Shown here: in pieces, positions 47,801 through 57,939 of the stretch
Layout: each line of letters begins with the position of its first letter
Numbering within the stretch: the first letter of the stretch is position 1
Source of the DNA: Entonaema liquescens
Taxonomy: Eukaryota > Ascomycota > Sordariomycetes > Xylariales > Xylariaceae
Length of the DNA: 64,000 nucleotides
Direction: 5' to 3'
Assembly: GCA_902805475.1 (NCBI GenBank)
Contig: CADCSX010000006.1
Span: 1,674,001 to 1,738,000 of the forward strand
Position numbers and translations under genes: made by a program
Notes under the pieces: generated by a model
Told to the model about the DNA's origin: nothing
Seen by the model: the letters and a program-made list of their open reading frames with translations, nothing else
Database searches by the model: none

Positions 47801-50171
47801 CGTCTGCAATGTGAGTGCTACTCCCGACCATCCATATATTATCACAGCAATAGAAATGAACTAACGGCATATCTTCTAAGTCTTCCAATATATGCGACTC
47901 TTTGGCAACCCGTTTTATGCCACGCTTGCCATTATAATGAGCACTCTTTCCACTGCTACATTCGTGGGGACGGGGCTGTGGATCGCTGTCTGGGTCGACG
48001 CGTATGGGAGAGACGATGCATATGACATAGGATTTTACCTTGGTATCTACGCTTTATGGAGTGTTGCAGACGCCATATTCAACGGGCTGACCTACATTGC
48101 ATATGAAAATGGCGGATGGTATGCTGCGCGAACACTACACACTACGTTCATAAAAACTATGTTGAGCGTTCCTCTCTCTTGGTACAAGACGACACCTGTT
48201 GGTAGGGTTGTCAACAGGTTTTCGCGGGATATGGACTCTATCGATTCAACGCTGGCTGGAAGTAAGTCTATCTTCTTAAGCCCCTATTTACCCTCTCGGC
48301 TGGTGCCTCAGCGTTAGTTCAGTATGAGCAAACACACCAAGATTATGCAGACATCCCCACCATTATACTTGAAAGCTAATGCTCCCTGATATAGTGCTCC
48401 GACTATGTGTCGAGATGGTCACACGGCTCGGCTTCCAAATTGCAGCCGTCGGTTCCGTGCTTCCCATCTTCATGTTACCCGCTGCCGCCTGCTGCGCCGT
48501 TGGGATTGCCGCGGGAGAAATGTACACAAGGACTTCCGTGGCAGTCAAGCGGCTGGTATCATCTTCGCAATCGCCTCTGTACGCCCAGTTTGCTGATAGT
48601 CTGGCTGGTCTCGCCGTCATTCGTGCTCGCGTAAATATGCCTCAGGTTTTCGGCAACCAGCTAGCAGAAAAACTACGGGTGTTTGAGAAGGCTTGCGAAG
48701 CCCAGTACAACTGTAACCGGTGGGTTGCGCTCAAGGTAGATATGGCGACTACCCTGGTTACGGTCGCCGCGGGTGCAATCGCTGTGTCCAAAGCAGGGCT
48801 TGTAGCAGCTGGCCTTGTCGGATTCTCGTTGACAAACGCGACAGTAAGATGATACCCAACCCCAAGACCTACCAGATTTGGCTTGCTAAAACAGGAACCA
48901 GACACTCAGTCAACTTATCATATTACTTGTGAGATCAAGTAATGAGCTTGAAATCGAGCTTCAGAGCGTGAGTTAAAGTTAGGGATGTCTCGAAGGGAAT
49001 AGACACTGACACAATAGCAGTTCCATCGAGTTCGAGAATATGCCACTGTCGAACCCGAGGAGAAGCCGGATGAGTACAAGAGTGTTCGCGAATATTCCGA
49101 CGATCCCGAATCTGTTTTGCCTGAGAATTGGCCAGCGAGTGGACAGGTGGAATTCCGCAATGTAACGATCAAGTACGATGTGGATGGGCCAGAAATCTTG
49201 AAGAACATCAACCTTAAATTTTCCGCTGGCGAGAGAGTTGCCGTTGTCGGACGAACTGGGTCTGGAAAGAGCACAGTAAGTCCAACACTTAGAGCCCGGA
49301 CGGCAGTATGCTAACTTAGGGTTTACGTGAAGTTGGTATTATCTTTATTACGGTTCACGAATATCGTTTCGGGAGAAATACTCTTCGACGGCGTAGACAT
49401 CACCAAGTTCCCGCGCAGGAAGCTCCGAGAAGCGCTTACAATCATCCCTCAAGAGGCAGTCCTATTTAACGGAGATGTAAGGTCAAATCTAGACCCCACA
49501 GGCAAAATTCCTCCAGAGACGTTGGAGAAAGCCCTACAGTACTGCAGCGGAATCGCGTCCTTCCAGTATCATCAGAACGGAGAACAGTCACAAAACGGCA
49601 ACGGTCGTTCTAACGGGATTAATGGCACTTATTCCGACGGAGCACCAAATGACATGGGTATCACTCTTTCGACACCAGTGAAACCTAAAGGAGAGAATTT
49701 CTCTCATGGTCAACGGCAAGTGCTCTCGCTCTGTAGGGCTTTAGTACGCAAAAGCAAGTTGATGCTACTGGATGAGGCGACCGCAAGTGTATGTGCTTTT
49801 ACTTTCTTACTTCATTAACTATATCTTACATAAACTAATCTGCATGCGGCAGATGGACTACGAGACCGACCAAGGAATTCAAGAAGTCTTAAGGAAAGAA
49901 CTAAACGAGCACGGGAGGGATAGGACACTGGTCACTATTGCACATCGTCTAAAAACGATCATCGACTACGACCGTGTGGTAGTTATGAGCGCCGGCTCAG
50001 CTGTGGAGTACGTCTTTTCACTTTGAAATAAACCCGGAACAATCAGCTAACCAGATATCCAGAGTTGGAAGCCCGAAAGAGCTCTACGAGGCCAAAGGGC
50101 AGTTTTACGATATGATGAAGCATAGTGGGGAGTTTGAGGATCTAGAGAGATTTCTTACCGCTAAAGAGTAA
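44874..50171 (+). CDS. ABCC-type (MRP) multidrug exporter
   Basis: Full-length ABC exporter (TMD0-TMD1-NBD1-TMD2-NBD2), likely in the vacuolar or plasma membrane. Relatives carry glutathione conjugates, bile acids or drugs. Eleven exons: 44874-44968, 45029-46513, 46574-47352, 47484-47810, 47881-48261, 48395-48843, 48902-48967, 49021-49275, 49333-49788, 49853-50007 and 50063-50171. They sum to 4557 nt, or 1518 residues, in one frame. NBD1 has GPSGSGKST (about 649), the signature LSGGQKSR and Walker B VILLDDVFSALD. A Ser/Thr/Asn-rich linker follows (NGVEGNGTATNGKK). NBD2 has GRTGSGKST (about 1271), an inserted Asn/Gly-rich loop, the altered signature FSHGQRQ, Walker B LMLLDEATAS and the H-loop TIAHRL. 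NBD1 lacks a catalytic Glu after Walker B (Asp instead), as is usual in ABCC. Substrate unknown. Confidence 0.95.
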
Positions 50172-51741
50172 GGCAGGCATATCTTTGAAGGCAATATAAA
50201 ATATAGAGGTGGATATACACAAACGTGAAGAATGTTAATGATAGTAAACAACTGTGTATTGAATATATTTGGCATATAGAGGATTTCTATCTCTTTCGGT
50301 TATCCCATAGGATAGCTTCGGGAGACTGGGGCTTTCGCGCTTAACAAGGGTTTTACGAAAGCCGTGCTCTTCCGATATGACTTGCTGTTGGTCTAGTTTA
50401 CGCCGGGAAGTTCGGGCGCAGCTTTTATATACTTCACACCATCATGTTCATGCCAGGGTTGCATCGGTGTGTAAGAGTCAAATTTGATTATCAAGACTCG
50501 ATGAGCAACGTAGGGGGTTTCCCCTCTTTTTACTCTCTCTTGGAAGTATTAAGGCCGCAAAAGTCGGTAGGGATGCAGTTGGTCTTAGACACGGACTCCC
50601 GACTATCGAAATTCTGGTAAAATGTATCCGGACAGGTTCGAAAAAGACTAACTAACGGAATAGACATACTATCGCAGTGAGTCACTCGTCACTCGTCACT
50701 CGTCACTCCGCTGTTGTATATTTGATAAGCAATGTAACTTGCCGCCCGAAATGGTCAGTAATTCTTCCAGACTGCCGATTAAGGAATATCTCCAGATCGG
50801 TCTTACCGGCCCCATGTAAATAATTGATCTATCACCTTTTACGAGGACCTCATACCAAATCAAGGTATTTCTCAAAAAGGGGATAAACAAATTTCCATTC
50901 GTTTCTTTTCTCCCACCATCAATCTACGTCTATCACATCGCACACACGACAGCCACAAAACCCGCGAGCCTAATCTTTCCTATATCTATTCGCCGTGCGA
51001 TGGAAGCGGCTGGAAGCGGCCACCGTGTTACAACGGCGGACACCAACGTCGGCCGATCGCATTCTCCATGGTAGATTTGTCGACAGACCTTGTCTCAGAC
51101 TGTGTAACTGACCGCGCGACCTCACTCTAAGCTTCCCAAGCGAGGGTCGACTTTGTATATGTTGATCAGGTGATTGTACATACGACTCGCGCGTTTATTT
51201 TGTAGACCTTGGACGTCATAGTACTCTTTGCGCGCGAGACGCATTCAATGTAACTATATTTGCCGAATCCACGTCTTTAAGAAGAGATGTCGATTCATGT
51301 CCTGCTCGCACAACACACTATGTTCGGCCACAAACTCGAACTCTTATTGCAACCGCCCGTCTGTTGTGAAACCGAGATTCGGCGGGTGGCCTCGATTCGG
51401 GCTAGTACAGGTTCAGATTGATGCTTTTAGAGGGTATTTGTGATCATATGATGCAGTTGCATCGAGGAGATAGCAAAAGTACTTTGGCTCATCTGCGAGT
51501 CCCAGACATTCGGCGCGGTATCACGAAATCAGAACACAAGCGAGTAGAGGATTTCAGTGGTCAACGATTGTTTGATTCTAGCCTCTCACACAGAAGCCGC
51601 CCTAGCCCATGCTGCATGCAGCAAAGAAAAAAAGGAAACGTAACTGAAGTGAGAACCTCCTGTCCTATGCCGTACCCATTACCAGATTGCGCGGACTAAA
51701 AAGTCCATGCTAATAATGGTCTATCTATCTTAACCGGCAAT
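50172..51741. other. Intergenic between convergent genes
   Basis: A 1.6 kb region between the 3' ends of the ABCC and FKBP12 genes. It includes a CACTCGT tandem (three copies plus a partial, 50683-50708). Frames at 51228-51699 show no motif. A promoter is not expected here because both genes point inward. Confidence 0.5.
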
Positions 51742-52528
51742 TTACTGGACCTTCTTCAGATGAACATCGCTGGAACGGATAGGTCAGTACCAGACATAAT
51801 CTCGTACGGTATAACTTATGGTACTTACAAGATTAAGTCAGCATTAGGAGGGATGTGACCAGTGAAGCCTCTGAGTGATTCGTCAGCCCCGCGTCTCTTA
51901 ATTATGCCATTGGAAGTCCGGGAGGGGAACGGGCAGAGTGGATATCGACAGTTTTGCAAGGGCATATGAAAATTAGTTAAGGGAGAGACGGGAAGAGCTC
52001 ACCTTGCTCCGTAACCATAGTCACTACAGTGGTATAAGTCAGTCCAAATGTCAAAACACCAGTCATGATGGAGAGTAATATCGTACCTAGTAATGTCAAG
52101 CGTTGCTTTTTCGCCGACCTTCATCTGCGGGACACCCTCATCCCAACCTAATATATGATACGGCGTCAGTATCAACGTATGAGAGATACAAACATCGAAG
52201 AAAACAGCATACCCTTGATAACCTGGCCAACACCGATCTTCGTGACGAAGTCACCTCGGCCAACTGAAGAGTCGAATCTAATCAATAAGTTAGTCCATTG
52301 TTATATGAGCCTCCAGCTGTCCTTGACGTCAATGCCAAGCCAGCATTCGAATATGTCAGGTAGCGGGGCATTGAAATATTGGCACACTGTCTGTTATACT
52401 TACTGGTTGCCTTTGTTGTCCGGCTTGGAGGTATCCTTAAGCCAGCCAGTGTACTCGATGGTAACAGTTTGGCCGGGAGTAGGCTGAGCTCCGCTACCCT
52501 CTTGGATGACGGTCTTTGTGACGCCCAT
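51742..52528 (-). CDS. FPR1: FKBP12-type peptidyl-prolyl cis-trans isomerase
   Basis: Cytosolic prolyl isomerase and the receptor for FK506 and rapamycin. Six exons: 52528-52404, 52277-52213, 52147-52087, 52023-52003, 51870-51829 and 51769-51742. They total exactly 342 nt, or 113 residues. The sequence opens MGVTKTVIQEGSG and continues TPGQTVTIEYTGWL, FDSSVGRGDF, GQVIKGWDEGVPQM, VGEKATLDITS, DYGYGARGFTGHIPP and LIFDVHLKKVQ. Ligand-pocket residues known from FKBP12 are all present (Tyr26, Asp44, Phe52, Trp65, Tyr88, Phe105 here). No signal peptide, membrane anchor or extra domain is present, which separates it from FKBP13 and nuclear FKBPs. Five introns (59-132 nt) split a very short coding region, and exon 4 is only 21 nt, so simple ORF searches miss it. 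Confidence 0.97.
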
Positions 52529-55500
52529 GGTGATGGTTTGATTTGTGGTTGGAAAAGAAAATGTGTTTAAGATTTTTTATCTCTTTCCTTTCTTTTTTTT
52601 TTTTCGTCGATTGCTCTGGTGAGTTGACGAAGCTACGATGGAAACGTTTTAGCGTCTTTTTATTACTGCGGAGAATGGTAGGCGTGGGTACCCAAGCGGC
52701 TCAAGAGTGGCAATAGTATAGTGGTAGTGGTAGTGGTAGTGATAGTGATAGTGTAATGTGGTGTGGTATGGTGTAGGCAGATTAATAGGAGGGGCTCAAG
52801 GATAACCTTTACTTACCTTGGTATAGTAGAGTACCCAGGTAGACCACAAATAAATAACAGTTGACTTTGAATGGACTACGTCAAACTGGAAAGACTAGAG
52901 GGGTAGTGAAGGGAGGAAGGTAGTCAACCTTAAATAGTTGAAACGGGGGAGGACGAAGACGAATACTTTTTTTTCGAGCGCCTGAGTTTCATGGATGAAG
53001 CACGTAATAGGGTCCATCAAGTAGTACCTTAATAGGGCGCCAATATAAGTTGTATATGTACATGTACCTTGTGATCTAAAGTACGTATGTGTACCTAAGC
53101 TAGCGTATTGCATTGTTACCCTGTCCCTCACCAAAAATTATGTAGGTCTTTCCAAAGTCTCCAGCTTCCATACTTCTAAGCTGTAAATAGTAAGTAAAGT
53201 GCTAGGTAGCTGCTTAGATTGTTGGTGTAGGTTGCCAGTTGCCAGGTACCCGATCTACAACAACGTATGACAGGCAGGAACAAACCCGAATGCGCGGGCG
53301 AATAAGGTTTCCCCAAGGCTAAGTTTGTCCCCCTTTTAATGAATTCTTTCCGACAAAGCACACAGGAAGTCACAAAGTACACGCGCACGCATACTGTGAT
53401 GGAACCTTACGTCAATCAACATGACAACCGCACTTTTCGTCTTTAATACATTGGTCTACATAACGGGCACCTGCTAGACCATGGCCCTAGACTAACAAGC
53501 GCCAAGTACATGGTTTTATCATGCATATGGGAAGCTGCCTACATATCTGGTATAATGTAAACCTCTCACTTTACCTCATACATTAGCCAGCACCTGCTTT
53601 TTTTTTCACCTAGCTGGAGCCATTGTAGAATGCCGAACACTGCCTCCTAGTGCATGTATGTACAGACATATGTAATCTACCTCATACGTGCAGGCATTTT
53701 ATAGTAAGTATACTTAGTTATGTAAGTATAGAGACTATCTAGGTAGGTATGTACTTGTGCATCTCTCACATAATGTAATGGTACTCACATGTATCTTAGG
53801 TACCTAAATTATGAAGTGCACATGCGGTTTAGCATCATAAAACCTAATCTTGGGTATCTCTTTCCGAATACCCATCATAGCATTAGCCTAGGTAGCAGGT
53901 AAGTGGCTAGAGTATACACTAATCTCATTACTACCCAACATATCTGGGCATTACCTAGGTAAGTATGAGGGGGGTTAACTCAGACATGCGCGTTTGTGTT
54001 AACTACGCTATCTCAGATAGGTAGTCATATCGTGTGTGTTATATCGGGTATATATCAGGCAGTTTTATAGCTTCTATTTCTTCGTCAAAAATACGGTATG
54101 CATACGTAGGTACTTAAGACGGATTGTCCGAAAAGAAGAAAAAAGTACGGACGTAACCGACCTCAATGGCGGTAGCGGCCCCCCCTCGGTTGTCTGGGTT
54201 GTCTGGGTTAACTGGGTATGTCTAGGTTGTTTCTTGGTTGTCTACGAATTCCGCACGGGAATACCTAAAATAGTCGAGGAAAGAACTTCTGAAGATCTTG
54301 GGGTTCGGTGCGGGGCTATCCGTGGGGTTGGTTGGCCGATCGCTTATGATAGATCCTTGCAGACCACTTGCATCCCCCCCTCCTACCCTTTTTTTTCCAC
54401 CTTCTTTCTTACAAGCCATCTGCACCATCTACACCATCTGCACGTTCTACACGTTCTAATACCTTCACACGTTCTATAGCGTATCTCGTAAGATACCCGA
54501 ACCGTCTCGTCTGATGGCCGTATTTGGCGACCCTCTTGCCCTGCAGCTCTGCAGCTCTGCAGCTTCAAATCCAGCTCCTAGCTCGGATAGGGCCCGTGCA
54601 TAGAACCATACACCATACACCATACAGTATGCGATACTTCCAGCACTTCTGACTTGTCTGTTCGTTCACTCGAGCAGGGTCCCTCGGTGTGGTGACGATC
54701 GCGGCTTGCAGTCGTAGTGTTGCTTTACTCGGAGAGGGTCTGACGTTTGCAATACGCCTCCTTTCCTGTCTCTTGGAACCAGGGAGATGGACGTACTTGG
54801 TTTCGTCGTAATTTGCATTTTGCAATTCGCAATTCGCGGTTTAGACTCGTGCTGCATCAGCTGATAACTTTCTCTGCAGCCTCTTGTGTCACTATGGTCC
54901 GCCAGCCGCTTTGCAAGGCATCTTAAGGCACCTTAAGGCACCTTTACGACCCCCCTCTAACTTGGCTAGCTGATGAAGGTCAACGTTACCGCCACTCCTC
55001 CACCTCCATCTGGCATATGCAAAGCGGCCTCGGCCTGCTACCTACTATCAAGATAAGGGGGTAGAGCTAATCTAATCTATCTCTATCTCTACCTCGGGAG
55101 ATGAAGGCATCATTTAGAAAATAGATGCAGGAGGGGTCCTTCGTCCTATTCTCTTTCGTGTGAATGCAACAAGACGTCAGACTTCAGCTACACGTTCACC
55201 CTACTCTACCAATACCAAGCGATGGGAAGGCGGGCGATCTGCAGATGCACCCTAGCCGTCATGGCGCCTCCCAACACGCTTTCGGATAGGTTTGCGATAT
55301 CTTAGCGTGATTGGACCTGTTGTCCATGTGTGCATGTGCAATATAGCATGGGCCGCAAGGAGAGAGTTACCAAGATCTACGCGGGGGACACTGCCCCTGC
55401 GAATGAATCCTTTCGAAGGGTCCTGCATGTTCCATAGCACATGACTGACGCAAACGTCTGACAGGGTGGCAGCAGTCGCAACAGCGATACAGAACTGCAT

Positions 55501-57384
55501 TCTCACCCCGCCTATCCGTCCAGCTACCCACTTACACGCTCACACCGCGGTTATCGTAGGTTCTACCAAGGAATTTTTATATCTATTTCGCGCATAGCCA
55601 ACTTGACCGCCTCCAAGATACTGGGACTTGTTGTCTCGGCGACGGAAAACGTTCCGCCCGTTCTCTTTTTATGATATCAATTGCCGATCCAGGACCCATG
55701 GCTGGGGCAGCGAATAAGATGGTGCGACTCATGCAAGGGATATAGGCATCTGTCACATCTCAATCTGCTTGACATCCTCTGTGCTACCATCCCGCAACTC
55801 GCGGGGCGGCGATTGAGAGGGTAAAAAAAAGGGTAAAACGAGGAAAATGGTAGAAGCACTCTGCGAGAAACCGACAAGATCACTCATCACCAGACCAACG
55901 CTGCACTGTAGAAGGACGCCACTAGACCTGATCGTCCGAAAGGGTCTTCGCCTCACAATAGTTACGTCACCTTAAGAAGATATCTCCGACGCTCGATGGT
56001 TAGGCGACGGCCTTCTGACATCACCAGCGCTCCTGTTCTCTTCCTTCAACCCGCGCGCGAATGTTACCCGAGAAACCCATTGGGCAACAGATGCATAAAC
56101 TGAAAGTAATCATCCCTAGCGGATAAGGCACAACAAACCATATTCCCTATTCTGGCCCACATTCTCATCATTACGCCACCCATCTTCAGGAGGCGTACGC
56201 GTTAAGTTATCAACTAGATGTTTGCTAGGACGATGTGGAGGCCTGCTCTGGGGAATCAGATCAGGAGAGATCCAAGGTAACCTCACTAAGTGAGATGTCC
56301 ACCGACCAGGTTGATGCAACTACGCGAAATCTTAAACAAGACCAGGGGTGGCGCGGCTCTGACCTTTTGTCACCACTACCTGTAAGTTTCGGTTGCGTGC
56401 ATGTCCGACAACACTCCCGGCGTAAGAGGAGCATGCAAGACAGGGCGAAATCCAGATCGTAGCCCTTAACGGCGCCTCAGACTTCCATCCAGCCCAATTA
56501 GGCACCCGAATCAAAACCGGGGATTGACCCCTGGACGCAGCCGCAGCCTAGGGATATTGGGTATCCCGCTGACGAATGATGTCATAGGCGAAATGATATA
56601 TCTTTGATAGTCTTTGAGCCTTCTCTATCAACATATGTTGGGGCTGGAGAAAACAGGCTGCGACGACAACCGGCAACTGCTCCGCTTTCAGCGATGATTG
56701 GTCGGGATGATGGGCGTAACCCCCGATTCGTGCCGAGATGATTCTCGAAGGGGCTCGTGTTGAATTAACCTAGTCGACTGGAATAAGTGGCTCACTTATG
56801 CATCGCGATTGATAGTAAAGTGCATTGCTGAGAAATTGATCACAGCCCTCAGCATTGATCTTAGAATCTAGTACGCCTTACTTCTGCTAGTGCACTAGTC
56901 AAGAGCTGCATACTGACCTAAAGGGGGCATATATGCGATGCCCTAGGTAGTTTTACCCCGTCATTGGAACAACTCTGGGGCCGTACGAATCTTTGTTAGT
57001 TTACGTACGGTATGCCTCCAAGAAGACGGTCGGTCACAAAATTCCAACGCGAGAATTGATCCGCGATTCCCACCTATTCAACCCCTTTAAAGAAACCTAT
57101 ACGTCATAGGAAGGTTGGCTTCGATTCTAGTGACGCCATTTCGAATACATCGGCAATGAACACCACTTCACCCTGCCTCTAAAGAATAGGTGTGATGAGA
57201 AGGTTCTAGTAAATTCCAGCATATACTCCTTCTAGATATCTGGACCGGGGAAAAACTGTCTTACGATAATCTGAAGGGTGACTGATATCTCAATAGGGGA
57301 TGATTATATTGGAATTCGAAATCCGCATGGCCGCGCCTGCAAAGTGCCATCAATGTGGCAAGGTTACTAGGACGGTATACTGTG
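52529..57384. other. Intergenic, 4.9 kb, no gene supported
   Basis: Starts with the FKBP12 promoter side (poly-T at 52588-52602; GTAGTG/GATAGTG simple repeats 52718-52756). It then contains CT-rich sequence, an exact TACCTAGGTA at 53952-53961, simple repeats of GCAGCTCT (54543-54562) and CCATACA (54606-54626), and dispersed TAGGTA words. Frames such as 54036-54479 or 55252-55506 lack ATG starts or recognisable domains. Confidence 0.5.
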
Positions 57385-57458
57385 TTAGTGCTGTCTACAT
57401 AAGTTCGACGTAGCACCCCCAAGGGGGTGCTACGTCGAACTTATGTAGACAGCACTAA
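57385..57458. mobile_element. Perfect 36-bp foldback (MITE-like hairpin)
   Basis: Two perfectly complementary arms, 57385-57420 and 57423-57458, are separated by only AA. The arm reads TTAGTGCTGTC at its outer end and GTAGCACCCCC at its inner end. The outermost bases are T-TA...TA-A, so the hairpin can be read as a 70-bp palindrome flanked by a duplicated TA. TA is the target site used by Tc1/mariner elements, including the fungal pogo/Fot1 and Pot2 types. No transposase is present. It may be a tiny non-autonomous element, a footprint of two nested terminal repeats, or an assembly fold-back. The absence of any arm mismatch suggests it is young. Confidence 0.6.
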
Positions 57459-57531
57459 TGCCTATTTTAGGGACAATTCACGCTGGCTATGCATCTTGAT
57501 AAGAGGACCTAAGGTGCTTCGTTGATATGCC

Positions 57532-57939
57532 ATGGCACCCTCTAATAATTGGCGAGTGCATAGTATGCCTAAGACTCCAAGAACTGCACAGCAGAGACAA
57601 GCAGCAGCTCTACCTGAGCATCGGACCTGTCATCTGCTGGGATATATATTTGCTGCAACAACAACAAGTAGCATTGCCACCTGTAGTGGTAAGCCGTTGG
57701 ATAACGGTTTGCCATGCGTAAACGCTATTGCCGTTGTGAAATTCACTCTTGTGCAAGCAAGGAGCCAGGAGCAAAAAAGTTGCTTACCACTTGACTACAA
57801 GGAGAATGGTATCTACTGTTTAGCACTGGTTAAGTGCGACGTGTGCCCTTTTCCTCGGAGAATAGGGAGGCTAGGTTACTGCTATATACAGTCTTGCTAT
57901 AAGAACTTGTTCAAGCTTAGGGAGGTTTGTTGCACTTAA
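57532..57939 (+). CDS. Unassigned 135-residue cysteine-rich ORF
   Basis: An ATG-started frame (GCCATGG context) ending in TAA at 57937-57939. I do not recognise a family. The second half is protein-like: NGLPCVNAIAVVKFTLVQAR, SCLPLDYKENGIYCLALVKC, CPFPRRIGRLGYCYIQSCYK. It has clustered Cys (CDVC, CYIQSC) and no signal peptide or membrane segment. The first 55 residues are Thr/Gln/Ala-rich and less convincing. It begins 73 bp after the perfect foldback, so it could be part of a decayed element or an exon of a small gene. The Cys pattern could bind metal, which is speculation. It could also be a chance ORF. Confidence 0.33.
   Translation: MAPSNNWRVHSMPKTPRTAQQRQAAALPEHRTCHLLGYIFAATTTSSIATCSGKPLDNGLPCVNAIAVVKFTLVQARSQEQKSCLPLDYKENGIYCLALVKCDVCPFPRRIGRLGYCYIQSCYKNLFKLREVCCT

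Noticed and set aside
54036..54479. 147-codon ORF on the + strand
   Set aside because: It has a non-ATG start and is composed of simple TTG/GGT and CACCAT repeats, with no conserved pattern.
55252..55506. 84-codon - strand ORF with a signal-peptide-like start
   Set aside because: The internal ATG gives a short, weakly hydrophobic N-terminus, with no Cys pattern or conserved region and no splice continuation.
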